DNA of 64,000 nt from Salinimicrobium nanhaiense (GTDB lineage: Bacteria; Bacteroidota; Bacteroidia; Flavobacteriales; Flavobacteriaceae), in contig JAAVJQ010000004.1 in NCBI GenBank assembly GCA_012038135.1, positions 124,001 through 188,000 of the forward strand, in the 5' to 3' direction. Positions 10,098 to 18,119 of this stretch are shown in pieces. The notes beneath the pieces were generated by a model that saw only the letters and a program-made list of their open reading frames with translations, made no database searches and was not told where the DNA came from. Position 1 is the stretch's first letter; every line of letters begins with the position of its first letter. The position numbers and the translations under genes are program-made.

Positions 10098-10448
10098 TCA
10101 AGACAGCATTTGTTCTACTTTATCGAAATTGAGAGGAACTGCAAAAAACCCGGCCACATTTCCAATGTCCAGAATTTCCTGTCGCACCTTTTTTTGCCCC
10201 ATGCTGGTAATGATGACTAGGGATTTATGGCGAATGATCTCCTGCAACTGGTGGACATAATCCATTGGTGCAATACCATCGAACAGGATATCGGAAATAA
10301 TAAGATCAAAATTCTCATTCTGGTCTTCTATATCCAGCTCATTAAGCGCACGTATCGCTTTGCATCTGTATTGATGCGTTAAGCTCATTCGTTCCAGGAC
10401 TCTTAATAAAATAAGGTCCTGCTGAATTATCAGGGCAGTTTTTGCCAT
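10098..10448 (-). CDS. Stand-alone, degenerate response-regulator receiver domain
   Basis: A 116-residue single-domain protein with the CheY-like fold pattern: hydrophobic beta1 (KTALIIQQD), beta3 ending in a candidate phosphoacceptor Asp (FDLIISDILFDG, D54 region), beta4 with a Ser (SLVIITS) and beta5 (FFAVPLNF). Two features are degenerate. Only one of the usual two acidic residues follows beta1, and the invariant Lys before the beta5 proline is replaced by Val (AVPL). It may therefore be a pseudo-receiver acting through binding. First gene of the receiver-HEAT-GT2 operon. No cognate kinase is nearby. Confidence 0.75.
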   Translation of the reverse strand: MAKTALIIQQDLILLRVLERMSLTHQYRCKAIRALNELDIEDQNENFDLIISDILFDGIAPMDYVHQLQEIIRHKSLVIITSMGQKKVRQEILDIGNVAGFFAVPLNFDKVEQMLS

Positions 10449-10567
10449 TTTAGGTTAAGTAGGGGTATAGAATTGGGGCTCTATACTTAGCAAAACTAAC
10501 CAATTTATGTTACAAAAATGTTAAAAAATAAAATGTTTATTATTGATATTATGAGAGTTATACGAAC

Positions 10568-10602
10568 TAATGAACCCTGTCCTTTTGGAACAGGGTTCAT
10601 TA
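10568..10602 (-). terminator. Long perfect hairpin after the nifJ-HEPN operon
   Basis: Inverted repeat with 13-bp perfect arms (TAATGAACCCTGT at 10568-10580 and its complement at 10590-10602) around a 9-base loop. It lies 20 bp past the stop of the HEPN-like gene. No long T-tract follows on either strand, so it may act as a terminator or an mRNA-stabilising 3' structure. Confidence 0.6.
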
Positions 10603-10622
10603 TAAATTAGACGGTTTACTGT

Positions 10623-11000
10623 TTAAACAAGCACTTTCTCCCTTCGCAGCAATTGATCCATTTCGCCGGCTATTTCAAAACACCGGCTTACTTTAGCGGT
10701 ATCACTACAGGAGCGGGAGTCAGATTTGTGACCTTTACACGTAAAATCACGCAAGTCGATCTCCCCGAACTTTTCATTTAAGACTACACATCTTTTAAAA
10801 AGAGTGTTAATGTTCTCATCCCCTGCAGTTTCAATGTTGTTTTTGAGAAGATATCCTCTCATAAAACTTTCCATAGCGTACTGGGAATTCTTGCAAACCA
10901 GGTAAGAGACTACATCCTCCTCTGGCCTGCAAAGCTCTTCATTGGCTTCCTGAAGCTTCTTAACAGCTTCATCAAAGAGACCGGGTGCTTTGCTTTCCAT
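10623..11000 (-). CDS. Small HEPN-like helical protein downstream of nifJ
   Basis: A 125-residue helical, Cys-rich protein. The helix pattern EAVKKLQEANEEL ... VCKNSQYAMESFMRGYLLKNN is typical of HEPN nucleotide-binding or scaffold domains (compare the usual A..AxEkxLKAyL motif). A string RDFTCKGH matches the loose Rx4-6H ribonuclease pattern of some HEPN proteins, but this could be chance. Six cysteines are present, including CKGHKSDSRSC. The gene follows nifJ by 70 bp that contain a 12-bp hairpin, so it is probably the attenuated last gene of the ferredoxin-nifJ operon. No toxin or antitoxin partner is adjacent. Function unknown; a link to Fe-S enzyme maintenance is only a guess from position. 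Confidence 0.6.
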   Translation of the reverse strand: MESKAPGLFDEAVKKLQEANEELCRPEEDVVSYLVCKNSQYAMESFMRGYLLKNNIETAGDENINTLFKRCVVLNEKFGEIDLRDFTCKGHKSDSRSCSDTAKVSRCFEIAGEMDQLLRREKVLV

Positions 11001-11024
11001 AATGTTCTATTTGATTAAACGAAA

Positions 11025-11059
11025 GCTTTTCCGGCAGAAGCATTACCTGCCGGAAAAGC
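11025..11059 (-). terminator. Hairpin between nifJ and the HEPN-like gene (possible attenuator)
   Basis: Perfect 12-bp arms GCTTTTCCGGCA (11025-11036) and its complement (11048-11059) with an 11-base loop, 12 bp after the nifJ stop. On the minus strand it is followed only by TTTCGTTT, so partial termination or RNA protection is more likely than full termination. Confidence 0.6.
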
Positions 11060-11070
11060 CATTTTTGTGG

Positions 11071-14000
11071 TTACATATCTCTGTAGAGCTCCAGTCTTTC
11101 CCACTTGGACTCTACTTCTTCCTGAGCCTGCTTTAAGAGGCTTGCACCTATTTCGGCATTCTCTTTGGCTACCCTTGTAAATCGGGTCTCATTGTACATG
11201 AAGTCCTGAAGCGGTGCCTGTGGCGGCTTGGAATCCAGTTTAAAGCGCTTGCCTTTCTCTTTGGAAGGATCAAACCTAAAGAGCGGCCAGTAACCGGTCT
11301 CTACAGCTTTTTCCTGCTGCCGTGGGCCATATTTTAGATCATAACCATGTTCTCCACAATGTGAATATGCAATAATGATCGAAGGACCCGGGTATGCAGT
11401 TGCTTCCTCAAAAGCTTTAAGAGTTTGCATGTCTTTGGCTCCAATAGCTACCTGGGCCACATACACGTTCTGGTAAGACACGGCCTGTAGCGCCAGACTC
11501 TTTTTAGAGGTCTTCTTTCCGGAAACAGCAAACTTAGCACTGGCTCCCAGAGGGGTAGCCTTGGACATTTGTCCGCCCGTGTTGGAATACACCTCGGTAT
11601 CCATCACCAGGATATTGATATCCTCTCCAGATGCCAGCACGTGGTCAACTCCGCCGTAGCCTATGTCGTAGGCCCATCCGTCTCCCCCAAGTATCCAGAC
11701 TGCCTTTTTACGTAGGTATTCTGAAAGTTCATTTAGCTTAAGAGCTTCGGGAGTTCCAATGGTAGAAAGAATGTTCTTGAGTTCGGCAATGTCGGCATGT
11801 TTTTGCTTTTTCTGAATCTCGTCCATTTCCGGATTATTCAGAATAGCATTCACAAGTTCAGTTCCTATCACAGGTTCCAATTCTTTCAGAAGATCTACTG
11901 CGATCTCCTGCTTCTTAGTGAGTGCTAATCTCATTCCCAATCCAAATTCGGCGTTGTCTTCGAACAGGGAGTTAGCCCATGCCGGACCTCTTCCGAATTC
12001 ATTCTTCTTGTAGGGCGTGGTTGGAAGGTTTCCGCCGTAGATGGAGGAACAACCGGTTGCATTAGCGATCATAATGCTGTCGCCGTAAAGCTGCGTCAAC
12101 ATCTTGATATAGGGAGTTTCTCCACATCCCGAACATGCCCCCGAGAATTCAAACAACGGTTCAAGAAACTGAGATCCTTTAACGTTGGTGATCTGTAATT
12201 CGGTACGGTCGTAATAAGGAAGGTTGGTGAAATACTCCCAGTTCTTATTTTCGGCTTCAGCAACCTCCAGTTTACTGCGCATGTTGATCGCTTTGAAGTT
12301 ATCCACTTCTTTGCTCTGTGCAGGACAAACGGCCACACAAAGATCACAGCCGGTACAATCTTCGGGAGAAACCTGAAGAATGTAAGAGTCTGTTCCGGAG
12401 AAAGGCCTTCCTTTTGCAGCTACTGTTGTAAGACTCGCAGGAGCATCGGCAAGATCTGCAGTAGGAACGACTTTCGCCCTAATCGCAGCGTGCGGACAAA
12501 TAGCCACACACTTATTACACTGGGTACAAAGATCTGCTCCATCCCAAACGGGTACAAAGTCGGCAATACCGCGTTTCTCGTATTGAGTAGTACCTGTAGG
12601 GAAAGTACCGTCAACAGGAAATGCGCTCACAGGAAGTTCATCTCCCTGGCCGGCAAGGATCTTTCCAAGCACGTCTTTCACAAAAGGATCTGCTTCGCCG
12701 GTCATCATTGGTTTAAGATGCTTGATGCTGGTAATTGTCTTTGGATAATCTACTTTTTGAAGGAATTCAAGGGATTTATCGACCGCATTGAAGTTCATCT
12801 GCACGATCTTTTCTCCTTTGTGAGAGTAAGATTTTACGATCGCATCTTTGATCTTCTGAATAGCTTCATCTTCAGGAAGCACTCCTGATATCGCAAAGAA
12901 ACAGGTTTGTAAAACTGTGTTGGTGCGTTTTCCAAGTTTGGCTTCAAAAGCCACTTTTGTAGCATCTACCACGTAGAATTTCAATTCTTTTTCTACTATG
13001 TCTTCCTGCATCTTCTTCGGAAGCATATCCCAAACCTCTTCATTTGAAAAAGGTGAATTCAGAAGAAAAGTTCCGCCTTTTTTGATCTTTTTCAGCAGGT
13101 CATATTTTTCGACGAAATTGAACTGGTGACATGCAATAAAGTCGGCTGTATTAATCAGATAACTGGAGAAAATTGGTTGAGGACCAAAGCGCAGATGCGA
13201 AACGGTCTGCGATCCTGCCTTTTTAGAGTCGTACACAAAATATCCCTGAACGTAATTATCTGTAGTTTCCCCAATGATCTTGATAGAGTTCTTGTTTGCA
13301 CCCACAGTACCATCAGATCCCAAACCATAGAACATACAGTTAAAAGTTGTTTTTCTGGTCTTGAACACCGGGTTGTAAAGCAAGCTGCTGAAGGAAACAT
13401 CGTCATTTATACCTATCGTAAAATGGTTTTTTGGCTGAGGTTTCTCTAGCTCATCAAAAATACCTTTTACCATAGCCGGATTAAATTCCTTGGAAGAAAG
13501 TCCGTAACGGCCGGCAATGATCTGCGGAATATTACCGCCGGTCTCGGCAAAGGCAGTAACAACGTCCAGGTAAAGCGGATCTCCCGTACTTCCGGGTTCT
13601 TTGGTCCTGTCAAGAACAGCGATCTTTTTTACCGTTTTTGGCACCTTAGCAATAAAGTCCTTAATAGAGAATGGCCTGTACAGGCGAACGATCAACACCC
13701 CTACTTTTTCATCTGAATTCAGCAGTGTATCCACGGTTTCTCTTACAGCTCCTTCACCCGATCCCATAATAACCACTACTCTTTCAGCTTCAGGATGACC
13801 TTCATAGTCAAACAGGTTGTACCTGCGGCCGGTGTGCCTATAGAACTCATCCATGATCTCCTGCACGATCTCCGGCACCCTTTGATAATAAAGGTTGGCA
13901 GCTTCGCGGGCCTGGAAGAAAACATCCGGGTTTTGAGAAGTACCGCGAATCACCGGACTATCGGGATCTAAAGAGCGTTTTTTGTGCTCCATGATCTTAT

Positions 14001-14598
14001 CTTCGGGCATCATAGCCTTAATGATCTCATCGGGAATTCCGTCAATTTTAGAGATCTCATGGGAGGTTCTGAAGCCGTCGAAAATATTCAGAAAAGGAAT
14101 TCTTGACCTTAAGGTTGCCACTTGCGAAATAAGTGCAAAATCCTGCGCTTCCTGAACAGAGCCACCAAAGAGCATAGAAAAGCCCGTTTGCCGGGCTGCC
14201 ATAACATCTGAATGATCTCCGAAAATTGAGAGCGCATGAGTTGCAATAGTTCTTGCAGCGACATGTATCACATTTGGAAGCAATTCACCGGCTATCTTAT
14301 ACATATTGGGGATCATGAGCAAAAGCCCCTGGGAAGCTGTAAAGGTTGTGGTTAAAGCCCCGGCTTGTAACGAGCCGTGGACTGCACCCGCAGCCCCGCC
14401 TTCACTTTGCATCTCAACGATCTTTGGCACATTGTTCCAAATATTCTTTTTGCCTTTTGAACTATAGACGTCCACATGTTCTCCCATAGGAGAGGCCGGC
14501 GTTATAGGGTAAATGGCGCATACCTCATTTGTTTTGTGCGCCACCCGGGCTACCGCCTCGTTGGCATCACAAATGAGCTTGGGAAATTCTTTCACCAT
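11071..14598 (-). CDS. nifJ: Pyruvate:ferredoxin (flavodoxin) oxidoreductase, single-chain
   Basis: Oxidises pyruvate and CoA to acetyl-CoA and CO2, passing electrons to ferredoxin or flavodoxin. The 1175-residue length equals the family norm. In order: pyruvate-binding domain (ITPASPMGEHVD; the EGGAAGAVHGSLQAGALTTT region), gamma-like domain (FYGLGSDGTVGANKNSIKIIG), two [4Fe-4S] motifs (CTQCNKCVAICP near residue 686 and CTGCDLCVAVCP near 748), proximal cluster cysteines (CSGCGE near 821, NATGCSS) and the thiamine diphosphate domain (GGDGWAYDIGYGGVDHVLASG, DTEVYSNTGGQMSKATP). The start ATG is 17 bp after the ferredoxin gene, so the two are cotranscribed. It is divergent from korAB. Confidence 0.97.
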   Translation of the reverse strand: MVKEFPKLICDANEAVARVAHKTNEVCAIYPITPASPMGEHVDVYSSKGKKNIWNNVPKIVEMQSEGGAAGAVHGSLQAGALTTTFTASQGLLLMIPNMYKIAGELLPNVIHVAARTIATHALSIFGDHSDVMAARQTGFSMLFGGSVQEAQDFALISQVATLRSRIPFLNIFDGFRTSHEISKIDGIPDEIIKAMMPEDKIMEHKKRSLDPDSPVIRGTSQNPDVFFQAREAANLYYQRVPEIVQEIMDEFYRHTGRRYNLFDYEGHPEAERVVVIMGSGEGAVRETVDTLLNSDEKVGVLIVRLYRPFSIKDFIAKVPKTVKKIAVLDRTKEPGSTGDPLYLDVVTAFAETGGNIPQIIAGRYGLSSKEFNPAMVKGIFDELEKPQPKNHFTIGINDDVSFSSLLYNPVFKTRKTTFNCMFYGLGSDGTVGANKNSIKIIGETTDNYVQGYFVYDSKKAGSQTVSHLRFGPQPIFSSYLINTADFIACHQFNFVEKYDLLKKIKKGGTFLLNSPFSNEEVWDMLPKKMQEDIVEKELKFYVVDATKVAFEAKLGKRTNTVLQTCFFAISGVLPEDEAIQKIKDAIVKSYSHKGEKIVQMNFNAVDKSLEFLQKVDYPKTITSIKHLKPMMTGEADPFVKDVLGKILAGQGDELPVSAFPVDGTFPTGTTQYEKRGIADFVPVWDGADLCTQCNKCVAICPHAAIRAKVVPTADLADAPASLTTVAAKGRPFSGTDSYILQVSPEDCTGCDLCVAVCPAQSKEVDNFKAINMRSKLEVAEAENKNWEYFTNLPYYDRTELQITNVKGSQFLEPLFEFSGACSGCGETPYIKMLTQLYGDSIMIANATGCSSIYGGNLPTTPYKKNEFGRGPAWANSLFEDNAEFGLGMRLALTKKQEIAVDLLKELEPVIGTELVNAILNNPEMDEIQKKQKHADIAELKNILSTIGTPEALKLNELSEYLRKKAVWILGGDGWAYDIGYGGVDHVLASGEDINILVMDTEVYSNTGGQMSKATPLGASAKFAVSGKKTSKKSLALQAVSYQNVYVAQVAIGAKDMQTLKAFEEATAYPGPSIIIAYSHCGEHGYDLKYGPRQQEKAVETGYWPLFRFDPSKEKGKRFKLDSKPPQAPLQDFMYNETRFTRVAKENAEIGASLLKQAQEEVESKWERLELYRDM

Positions 14599-14615
14599 AA
14601 TAATGTTCTATATAA

Positions 14616-14966
14616 TTAGGCACCGTGAAGCCAAACCTTTTTGGCCAGTAATTCTTCTTCGTTTTCTTCCATATCTTCTCTTGGGTGAATACAATCCACA
14701 GGACATACAGAAACACATTGTGGAGAATCGTGGAAACCTTTACACTCGGTACATTTATCTGCTACGATGAAATAGAATTCATCAGATAATGCCTCACGTT
14801 GCTCATTAGCATCCTTTTCTTCTCCTCTTGGCGTAATAACAATTCCTTCAAGTGCAGTTTCTTCTGCTAAAGACCATTCCTGATCGGGTTCGTAAATCGC
14901 ATTGTTTGGACATTCCGAAATACATGCATCACAGTTGATACACTCGTCTGTTATAAAAAGAGCCAT
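14616..14966 (-). CDS. 2[4Fe-4S] ferredoxin (YfhL-like)
   Basis: A 116-residue small electron carrier. Cluster I ligands are C9, C12, C15 and C19 (CINCDACISECP). Cluster II ligands are drawn from C72, C75, C84, C88 and C92, with the long CxxC-x8-CxxxC spacing and extra Cys that mark the YfhL / Allochromatium-type ferredoxins. A helical insert separates the clusters (residues 30-70). It is the first gene of the operon with nifJ and is the obvious candidate electron acceptor for PFOR and for KorAB across the divergent promoter. It would also be the likely electron donor to the NADH-module-less complex I downstream of korAB; that link is inference. Confidence 0.92.
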   Translation of the reverse strand: MALFITDECINCDACISECPNNAIYEPDQEWSLAEETALEGIVITPRGEEKDANEQREALSDEFYFIVADKCTECKGFHDSPQCVSVCPVDCIHPREDMEENEEELLAKKVWLHGA

Positions 14967-15002
14967 AACTTATATTTTTTGGATTAATACTAAAATTTCC
15001 AA

Positions 15003-15010
15003 TAAAAGTA
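15003..15010 (-). promoter_or_regulatory. Candidate -7 box for the ferredoxin-nifJ operon
   Basis: On the minus strand TACTTTTA matches 7 of 8 positions of TAnnTTTG. There is no TTTG at the -33 position, which fits an activator-dependent promoter. A start near 14998 would put the Crp/Fnr-like palindrome at 15031-15048 at about -41.5. Confidence 0.4.
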
Positions 15011-15030
15011 TAGTGGCTTTACCTGCGCCG

Positions 15031-15048
15031 ACATGACGGAAATCATGT
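15031..15048. promoter_or_regulatory. Crp/Fnr-like palindrome 1 (ACATGA-N6-TCATGT)
   Basis: Perfect 6-bp arms with a 6-bp spacer (CGGAAA). This contains the TGA-N6-TCA half-site spacing used by the Crp/Fnr family. It lies in the divergent region between the ferredoxin-nifJ and korAB operons, centre 15039.5, about 41.5 bp from the ferredoxin promoter start predicted above. Confidence 0.6.
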
Positions 15049-15092
15049 TTTTATTAACTAAGAATTATTCTTAATAAGCTCATTCTAAAAAG

Positions 15093-15112
15093 AATATGAC
15101 ACTCATCATATT
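15093..15112. promoter_or_regulatory. Crp/Fnr-like palindrome 2 (AATATGA-N6-TCATATT)
   Basis: Perfect 7-bp arms around CACTCA, again TGA-N6-TCA. Centre 15102.5, exactly 63 bp from palindrome 1 (six helical turns). It overlaps the -33 region of the korA promoter and lies at about -41.5 to a start near 15144, the class II activator position. Confidence 0.6.
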
Positions 15113-15131
15113 TCCTGCTGTGGAATGAATT

Positions 15132-15139
15132 TACATTTG
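15132..15139 (+). promoter_or_regulatory. -7 box (TACATTTG) of the korAB promoter
   Basis: Exact match to TAnnTTTG, 52 bp before the korA start codon. No TTTG at -33; that position is occupied by palindrome 2, which supports an activated promoter. Confidence 0.5.
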
Positions 15140-15191
15140 AGTCAATATCCACACCTTTTAGTTCTACCTGGAAGGTTTCAAAATCTTATGT

Positions 15192-17048
15192 ATGATAACA
15201 GCAGAAAAACCCAGAACCCAGGCCGAAGCTCTTGAAGCCGTAGTAATTCGCTTTGTGGGAGATTCCGGCGATGGAATGCAGCTCACGGGTACCCAGTTTT
15301 CTGACACCTCGGCCATGTTTGGTAACGATGTGGCGACTTTCCCAAATTATCCCTCGGAGATCAGGGCCCCACAGGGTAGTCTCTATGGCGTTTCGGGATT
15401 TCAGGTTCACATTGGAAGTGTCGAAATAAGCACTCCCGGAGATAATGTCGATCTACTGGTTGCGATGAACCCTGCGGGACTAAAGACCAACCTGTACGCT
15501 GTAAAACCGGGACAGACCATAATTGTAGACTCAGATTCCTTTGCTAAAAAGAATCTCGAAAAAGCTCAATATGTCACTAACCCACTTGAGGACGGCAGTC
15601 TTTCAAATTACCGTGTGATACAGGTGCCAATGTCATCTTTAACAAAGGAGGCTCTTAAAGATATTGAGGGCCTGGATCAAAAGATGATCACCCGTAGCAA
15701 GAACATGTTTGCTCTTGGAATGGTGTACTGGCTCTACAGCCGCTCGCCTGAACACACTATAGAATTCTTCAACAAGAAGTTCAAAACAAAACCTCATCTC
15801 ATTGAGGCTAATACAAAAGTGCTTAATGCGGGATATTTCTATGCTGAAACCATAGAGTTGATCCCTAACTCCTATAGTGTCTCTCCTGCTAAAATGCAGA
15901 GCGGAACCTACAGGATCATCATGGGAAATACCGCTACAGCATGGGGCTTCCTGGCAGCTGCTGAAAAATCGGGACTGGAACTGTTTTTAGGCTCCTATCC
16001 TATTACTCCGGCGACAGATATCCTACACGAACTGGTAAAACATAAACATTTTGGAGTAAAAGCTTTCCAGGCAGAAGATGAGATAGCAGGGATCACCTCG
16101 GCGATCGGAGCTTCTTTTGCGGGCGATCTTGCAATTACTACCACCTCAGGGCCCGGACTTGCTCTTAAAGGAGAAGCTCTTGGCCTGGCGATGATGATAG
16201 AACTTCCGCTTGTGGTAGTGAACGTGCAACGCGGAGGACCATCTACCGGTTTACCCACAAAAACTGAACAATCTGATCTTCTCCAGGCAATGTATGGCCG
16301 CAACGGGGAAAGTCCGGTGATCGTGATCGCTGCAAGTACTCCGGCCAACTGCTTTACCTATGCTTACCAGGCTGCAAAACTTGCTTTGGAACATATGACT
16401 CCGGTAGTGCTGCTAACCGACGGATATATTGCAAACGGATCTGCACCCTGGAAAATTAGAAAAGTAGAAGACCTTCCTGAAATAAAAACCAGGTTGGTTA
16501 AAGAAGGTAAGGAAGACTGGCATCCATATAACCGGGATGAGATCACTCTTGCCAGAGATTGGGCAGTACCGGGTACTCCGGGGCTGGAACATCGCGTAGG
16601 AGGTCTTGAAAAAGATGCGGGAACAGGAAACGTTTCCCACGTTCCCCAAAACCACGAAGTGATGACACAAGTGAGAGCTGAAAAAGTAAGAAGGGTACAA
16701 AGCTTCATTCCTGAACTTGTTCCTGAATTCGCTTCAGAAGGGGATCTACTTATTATAGGTTGGGGAGGAACTTATGGTTCTCTTCACACCGCTGCCAAGC
16801 AACTTTATGATGAAGGCTTCAGAAATATTGGATTCGCTCATTTCAACTATATCAATCCGCTTCCAAAGAACACTGAAGAGCTGTTCAGCAAGTTCAAAAA
16901 AATAATCGTTTGTGAGCTGAATACCGGACAATTCGCCAGCATTTTACGAATGAACTTCAGCAGGGAATTCCTTCAGTATAATAAGGTACAGGGACTTCCT
17001 TTTGCCAACACAGAGCTAATAGAAAAATTCAAACAAATTGTAGAATAA
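15192..17048 (+). CDS. korA: 2-oxoacid:ferredoxin oxidoreductase, fused gamma-alpha subunit (2-oxoglutarate type)
   Basis: A 618-residue subunit. Residues about 15-200 are the gamma domain (VIRFVGDSGDGMQLTGTQF, FPNYPSEIRAPQGSLYGVSGFQVHIGS). Residues about 220-600 are the alpha pyrimidine-binding region (GNTATAWGFLAAAEKSG, LGSYPITPATDILHEL, FQAEDEIAGITSAIGASFAG, TTTSGPGLALKGEALGLAM, VVNVQRGGPSTGLPTKTEQSDL). This fused arrangement is usual for KorA/OorA-like enzymes of aerobic bacteria. With KorB it oxidatively decarboxylates 2-oxoglutarate (or a related 2-oxoacid) to the CoA ester and reduces ferredoxin. The korB start lies 1 bp after its stop. Exact 2-oxoacid specificity cannot be read from the sequence. 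Confidence 0.93.
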   Translation: MITAEKPRTQAEALEAVVIRFVGDSGDGMQLTGTQFSDTSAMFGNDVATFPNYPSEIRAPQGSLYGVSGFQVHIGSVEISTPGDNVDLLVAMNPAGLKTNLYAVKPGQTIIVDSDSFAKKNLEKAQYVTNPLEDGSLSNYRVIQVPMSSLTKEALKDIEGLDQKMITRSKNMFALGMVYWLYSRSPEHTIEFFNKKFKTKPHLIEANTKVLNAGYFYAETIELIPNSYSVSPAKMQSGTYRIIMGNTATAWGFLAAAEKSGLELFLGSYPITPATDILHELVKHKHFGVKAFQAEDEIAGITSAIGASFAGDLAITTTSGPGLALKGEALGLAMMIELPLVVVNVQRGGPSTGLPTKTEQSDLLQAMYGRNGESPVIVIAASTPANCFTYAYQAAKLALEHMTPVVLLTDGYIANGSAPWKIRKVEDLPEIKTRLVKEGKEDWHPYNRDEITLARDWAVPGTPGLEHRVGGLEKDAGTGNVSHVPQNHEVMTQVRAEKVRRVQSFIPELVPEFASEGDLLIIGWGGTYGSLHTAAKQLYDEGFRNIGFAHFNYINPLPKNTEELFSKFKKIIVCELNTGQFASILRMNFSREFLQYNKVQGLPFANTELIEKFKQIVE

Positions 17049-17049
17049 C

Positions 17050-18063
17050 ATGGAAACACTAACTGCAAATAAGTACACGTATAAGGATTTTGCAAATGAC
17101 CAGGAAGTAAGATGGTGTCCCGGTTGTGACGACTATGTTATTCTTAGGTCTGTGCAAAAAGCCCTGCCCGAAATGGGCGTCAAAAAAGAGGATGTGGTGT
17201 TCATTTCCGGAATTGGCTGTTCCTCCCGATTCCCCTATTACATGGGGACTTATGGGATGCACGGAATCCACGGACGGGCTCCGGCAATAGCCTCGGGAGT
17301 AAAATTAGCCAATCCAAACCTCAGCGTTTGGGTGATTACCGGGGACGGCGATAGTATGGCAATTGGTGGAAACCATTTTATACATGTGCTGCGTCGCAAT
17401 ATCAACCTCAACATCATCCTGTTCAACAATGAGATCTACGGCCTCACAAAAGGACAGTTCTCCCCTACTTCTCTTGTGGGACAAAAAACAAAGTCCTCTC
17501 CTTTTGGAAATACTCAGCCGCCATTCTCCCCCGGAGAATTGGCTATAGGTGCACAGGCAAGATTCTTTGCCCGTATAGGTGGAAATGCTCCCAAAGAAAT
17601 GACAGATATCTTCATTGAAGCCGAAAAATTCAAAGGTACCTCCCTGGTAGAAGTGCTTCAAAATTGCGTGATCTTCAATGACGGTTGTTATGTGAAGTAT
17701 ACCGATAAGTCGGTAAGAGAAGACAAGCAGTTGTTCGTGGAGCATGGGAAGCCAATGATCTTCGGAAAGGAACGCGACAAAGGACTGGTGCTTAACAAGC
17801 TCAAGCTGGAGGTAGTGACCATAGGCGAAAATGGAATAACCGAAGAAGACATCCTGGTTCACGATGCGAAGGAAAAAGATCCTACCATGCACCAGATGCT
17901 GGTAAGACTTGAGTATCCATTGGTAACCGGAATTATTAGAAGTTATGACGACGTGACCCTGGAAGAAAGAGAGGATGCACTTACTGCACAGATAAAAGCA
18001 AAATCTGAATTTAAAAAGACAGATGATCTTTTCTTTTCAGGAGAAACTTATGAAGTAAAGTAG
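17050..18063 (+). CDS. korB: 2-oxoacid:ferredoxin oxidoreductase, beta subunit
   Basis: The 337-residue thiamine-diphosphate and [4Fe-4S] subunit. Visible motifs are WCPGCDDYVIL with cluster cysteines, ISGIGCSSRFPYYMGTYGMHGIHGRAPAIASG and the ThDP/Mg motif VITGDGDSMAIGGNHFIHVLRRNINLNIILFNNEIYGLTKGQFSPTS, the last typical of KorB/OorB. The C-terminal region (FAVE-like tail, IIRSYDDVTLEERED) completes the family. It follows korA with no gap and precedes nuoA by 75 bp. That spacer holds a hairpin and a palindrome, so korAB may be separately tuned from nuo while still being read into it. Confidence 0.94.
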   Translation: METLTANKYTYKDFANDQEVRWCPGCDDYVILRSVQKALPEMGVKKEDVVFISGIGCSSRFPYYMGTYGMHGIHGRAPAIASGVKLANPNLSVWVITGDGDSMAIGGNHFIHVLRRNINLNIILFNNEIYGLTKGQFSPTSLVGQKTKSSPFGNTQPPFSPGELAIGAQARFFARIGGNAPKEMTDIFIEAEKFKGTSLVEVLQNCVIFNDGCYVKYTDKSVREDKQLFVEHGKPMIFGKERDKGLVLNKLKLEVVTIGENGITEEDILVHDAKEKDPTMHQMLVRLEYPLVTGIIRSYDDVTLEEREDALTAQIKAKSEFKKTDDLFFSGETYEVK

Positions 18064-18065
18064 CC

Positions 18066-18089
18066 GGGAACTGATCTTTATCAGTTCTC
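18066..18089 (+). other. Hairpin between korB and nuoA
   Basis: Eight-bp perfect arms (GAACTGAT 18068-18075, ATCAGTTC 18080-18087) with a CTTT tetraloop, extended by a G-U and a G-C pair. No U-tract follows. It probably acts as an attenuator, a processing site or a 3'-end protector for korAB mRNA. Confidence 0.5.
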
Positions 18090-18104
18090 AGCTGCCATTG
18101 AAAC

Positions 18105-18119
18105 GTTAATTTTATTAAC
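18105..18119. promoter_or_regulatory. Palindrome upstream of nuoA (GTTAAT-TTT-ATTAAC)
   Basis: Perfect 6-bp arms around TTT, 20 bp before the nuoA ATG. It could be an operator or a weak hairpin; no matching regulator is known to me. Confidence 0.3.

Noticed and set aside
12490..12888. Open frame of 132 codons antisense to nifJ
   Set aside because: It lies wholly inside the clear nifJ coding sequence, has no family features and no RBS; shadow of the codon usage of the opposite strand. The same applies to other antisense frames in nifJ (for example 13126-13449).
17305..17892. 195-codon frame antisense to korB
   Set aside because: The sense frame encodes a motif-complete KorB; the antisense frame shows no domain and starts and ends within it.
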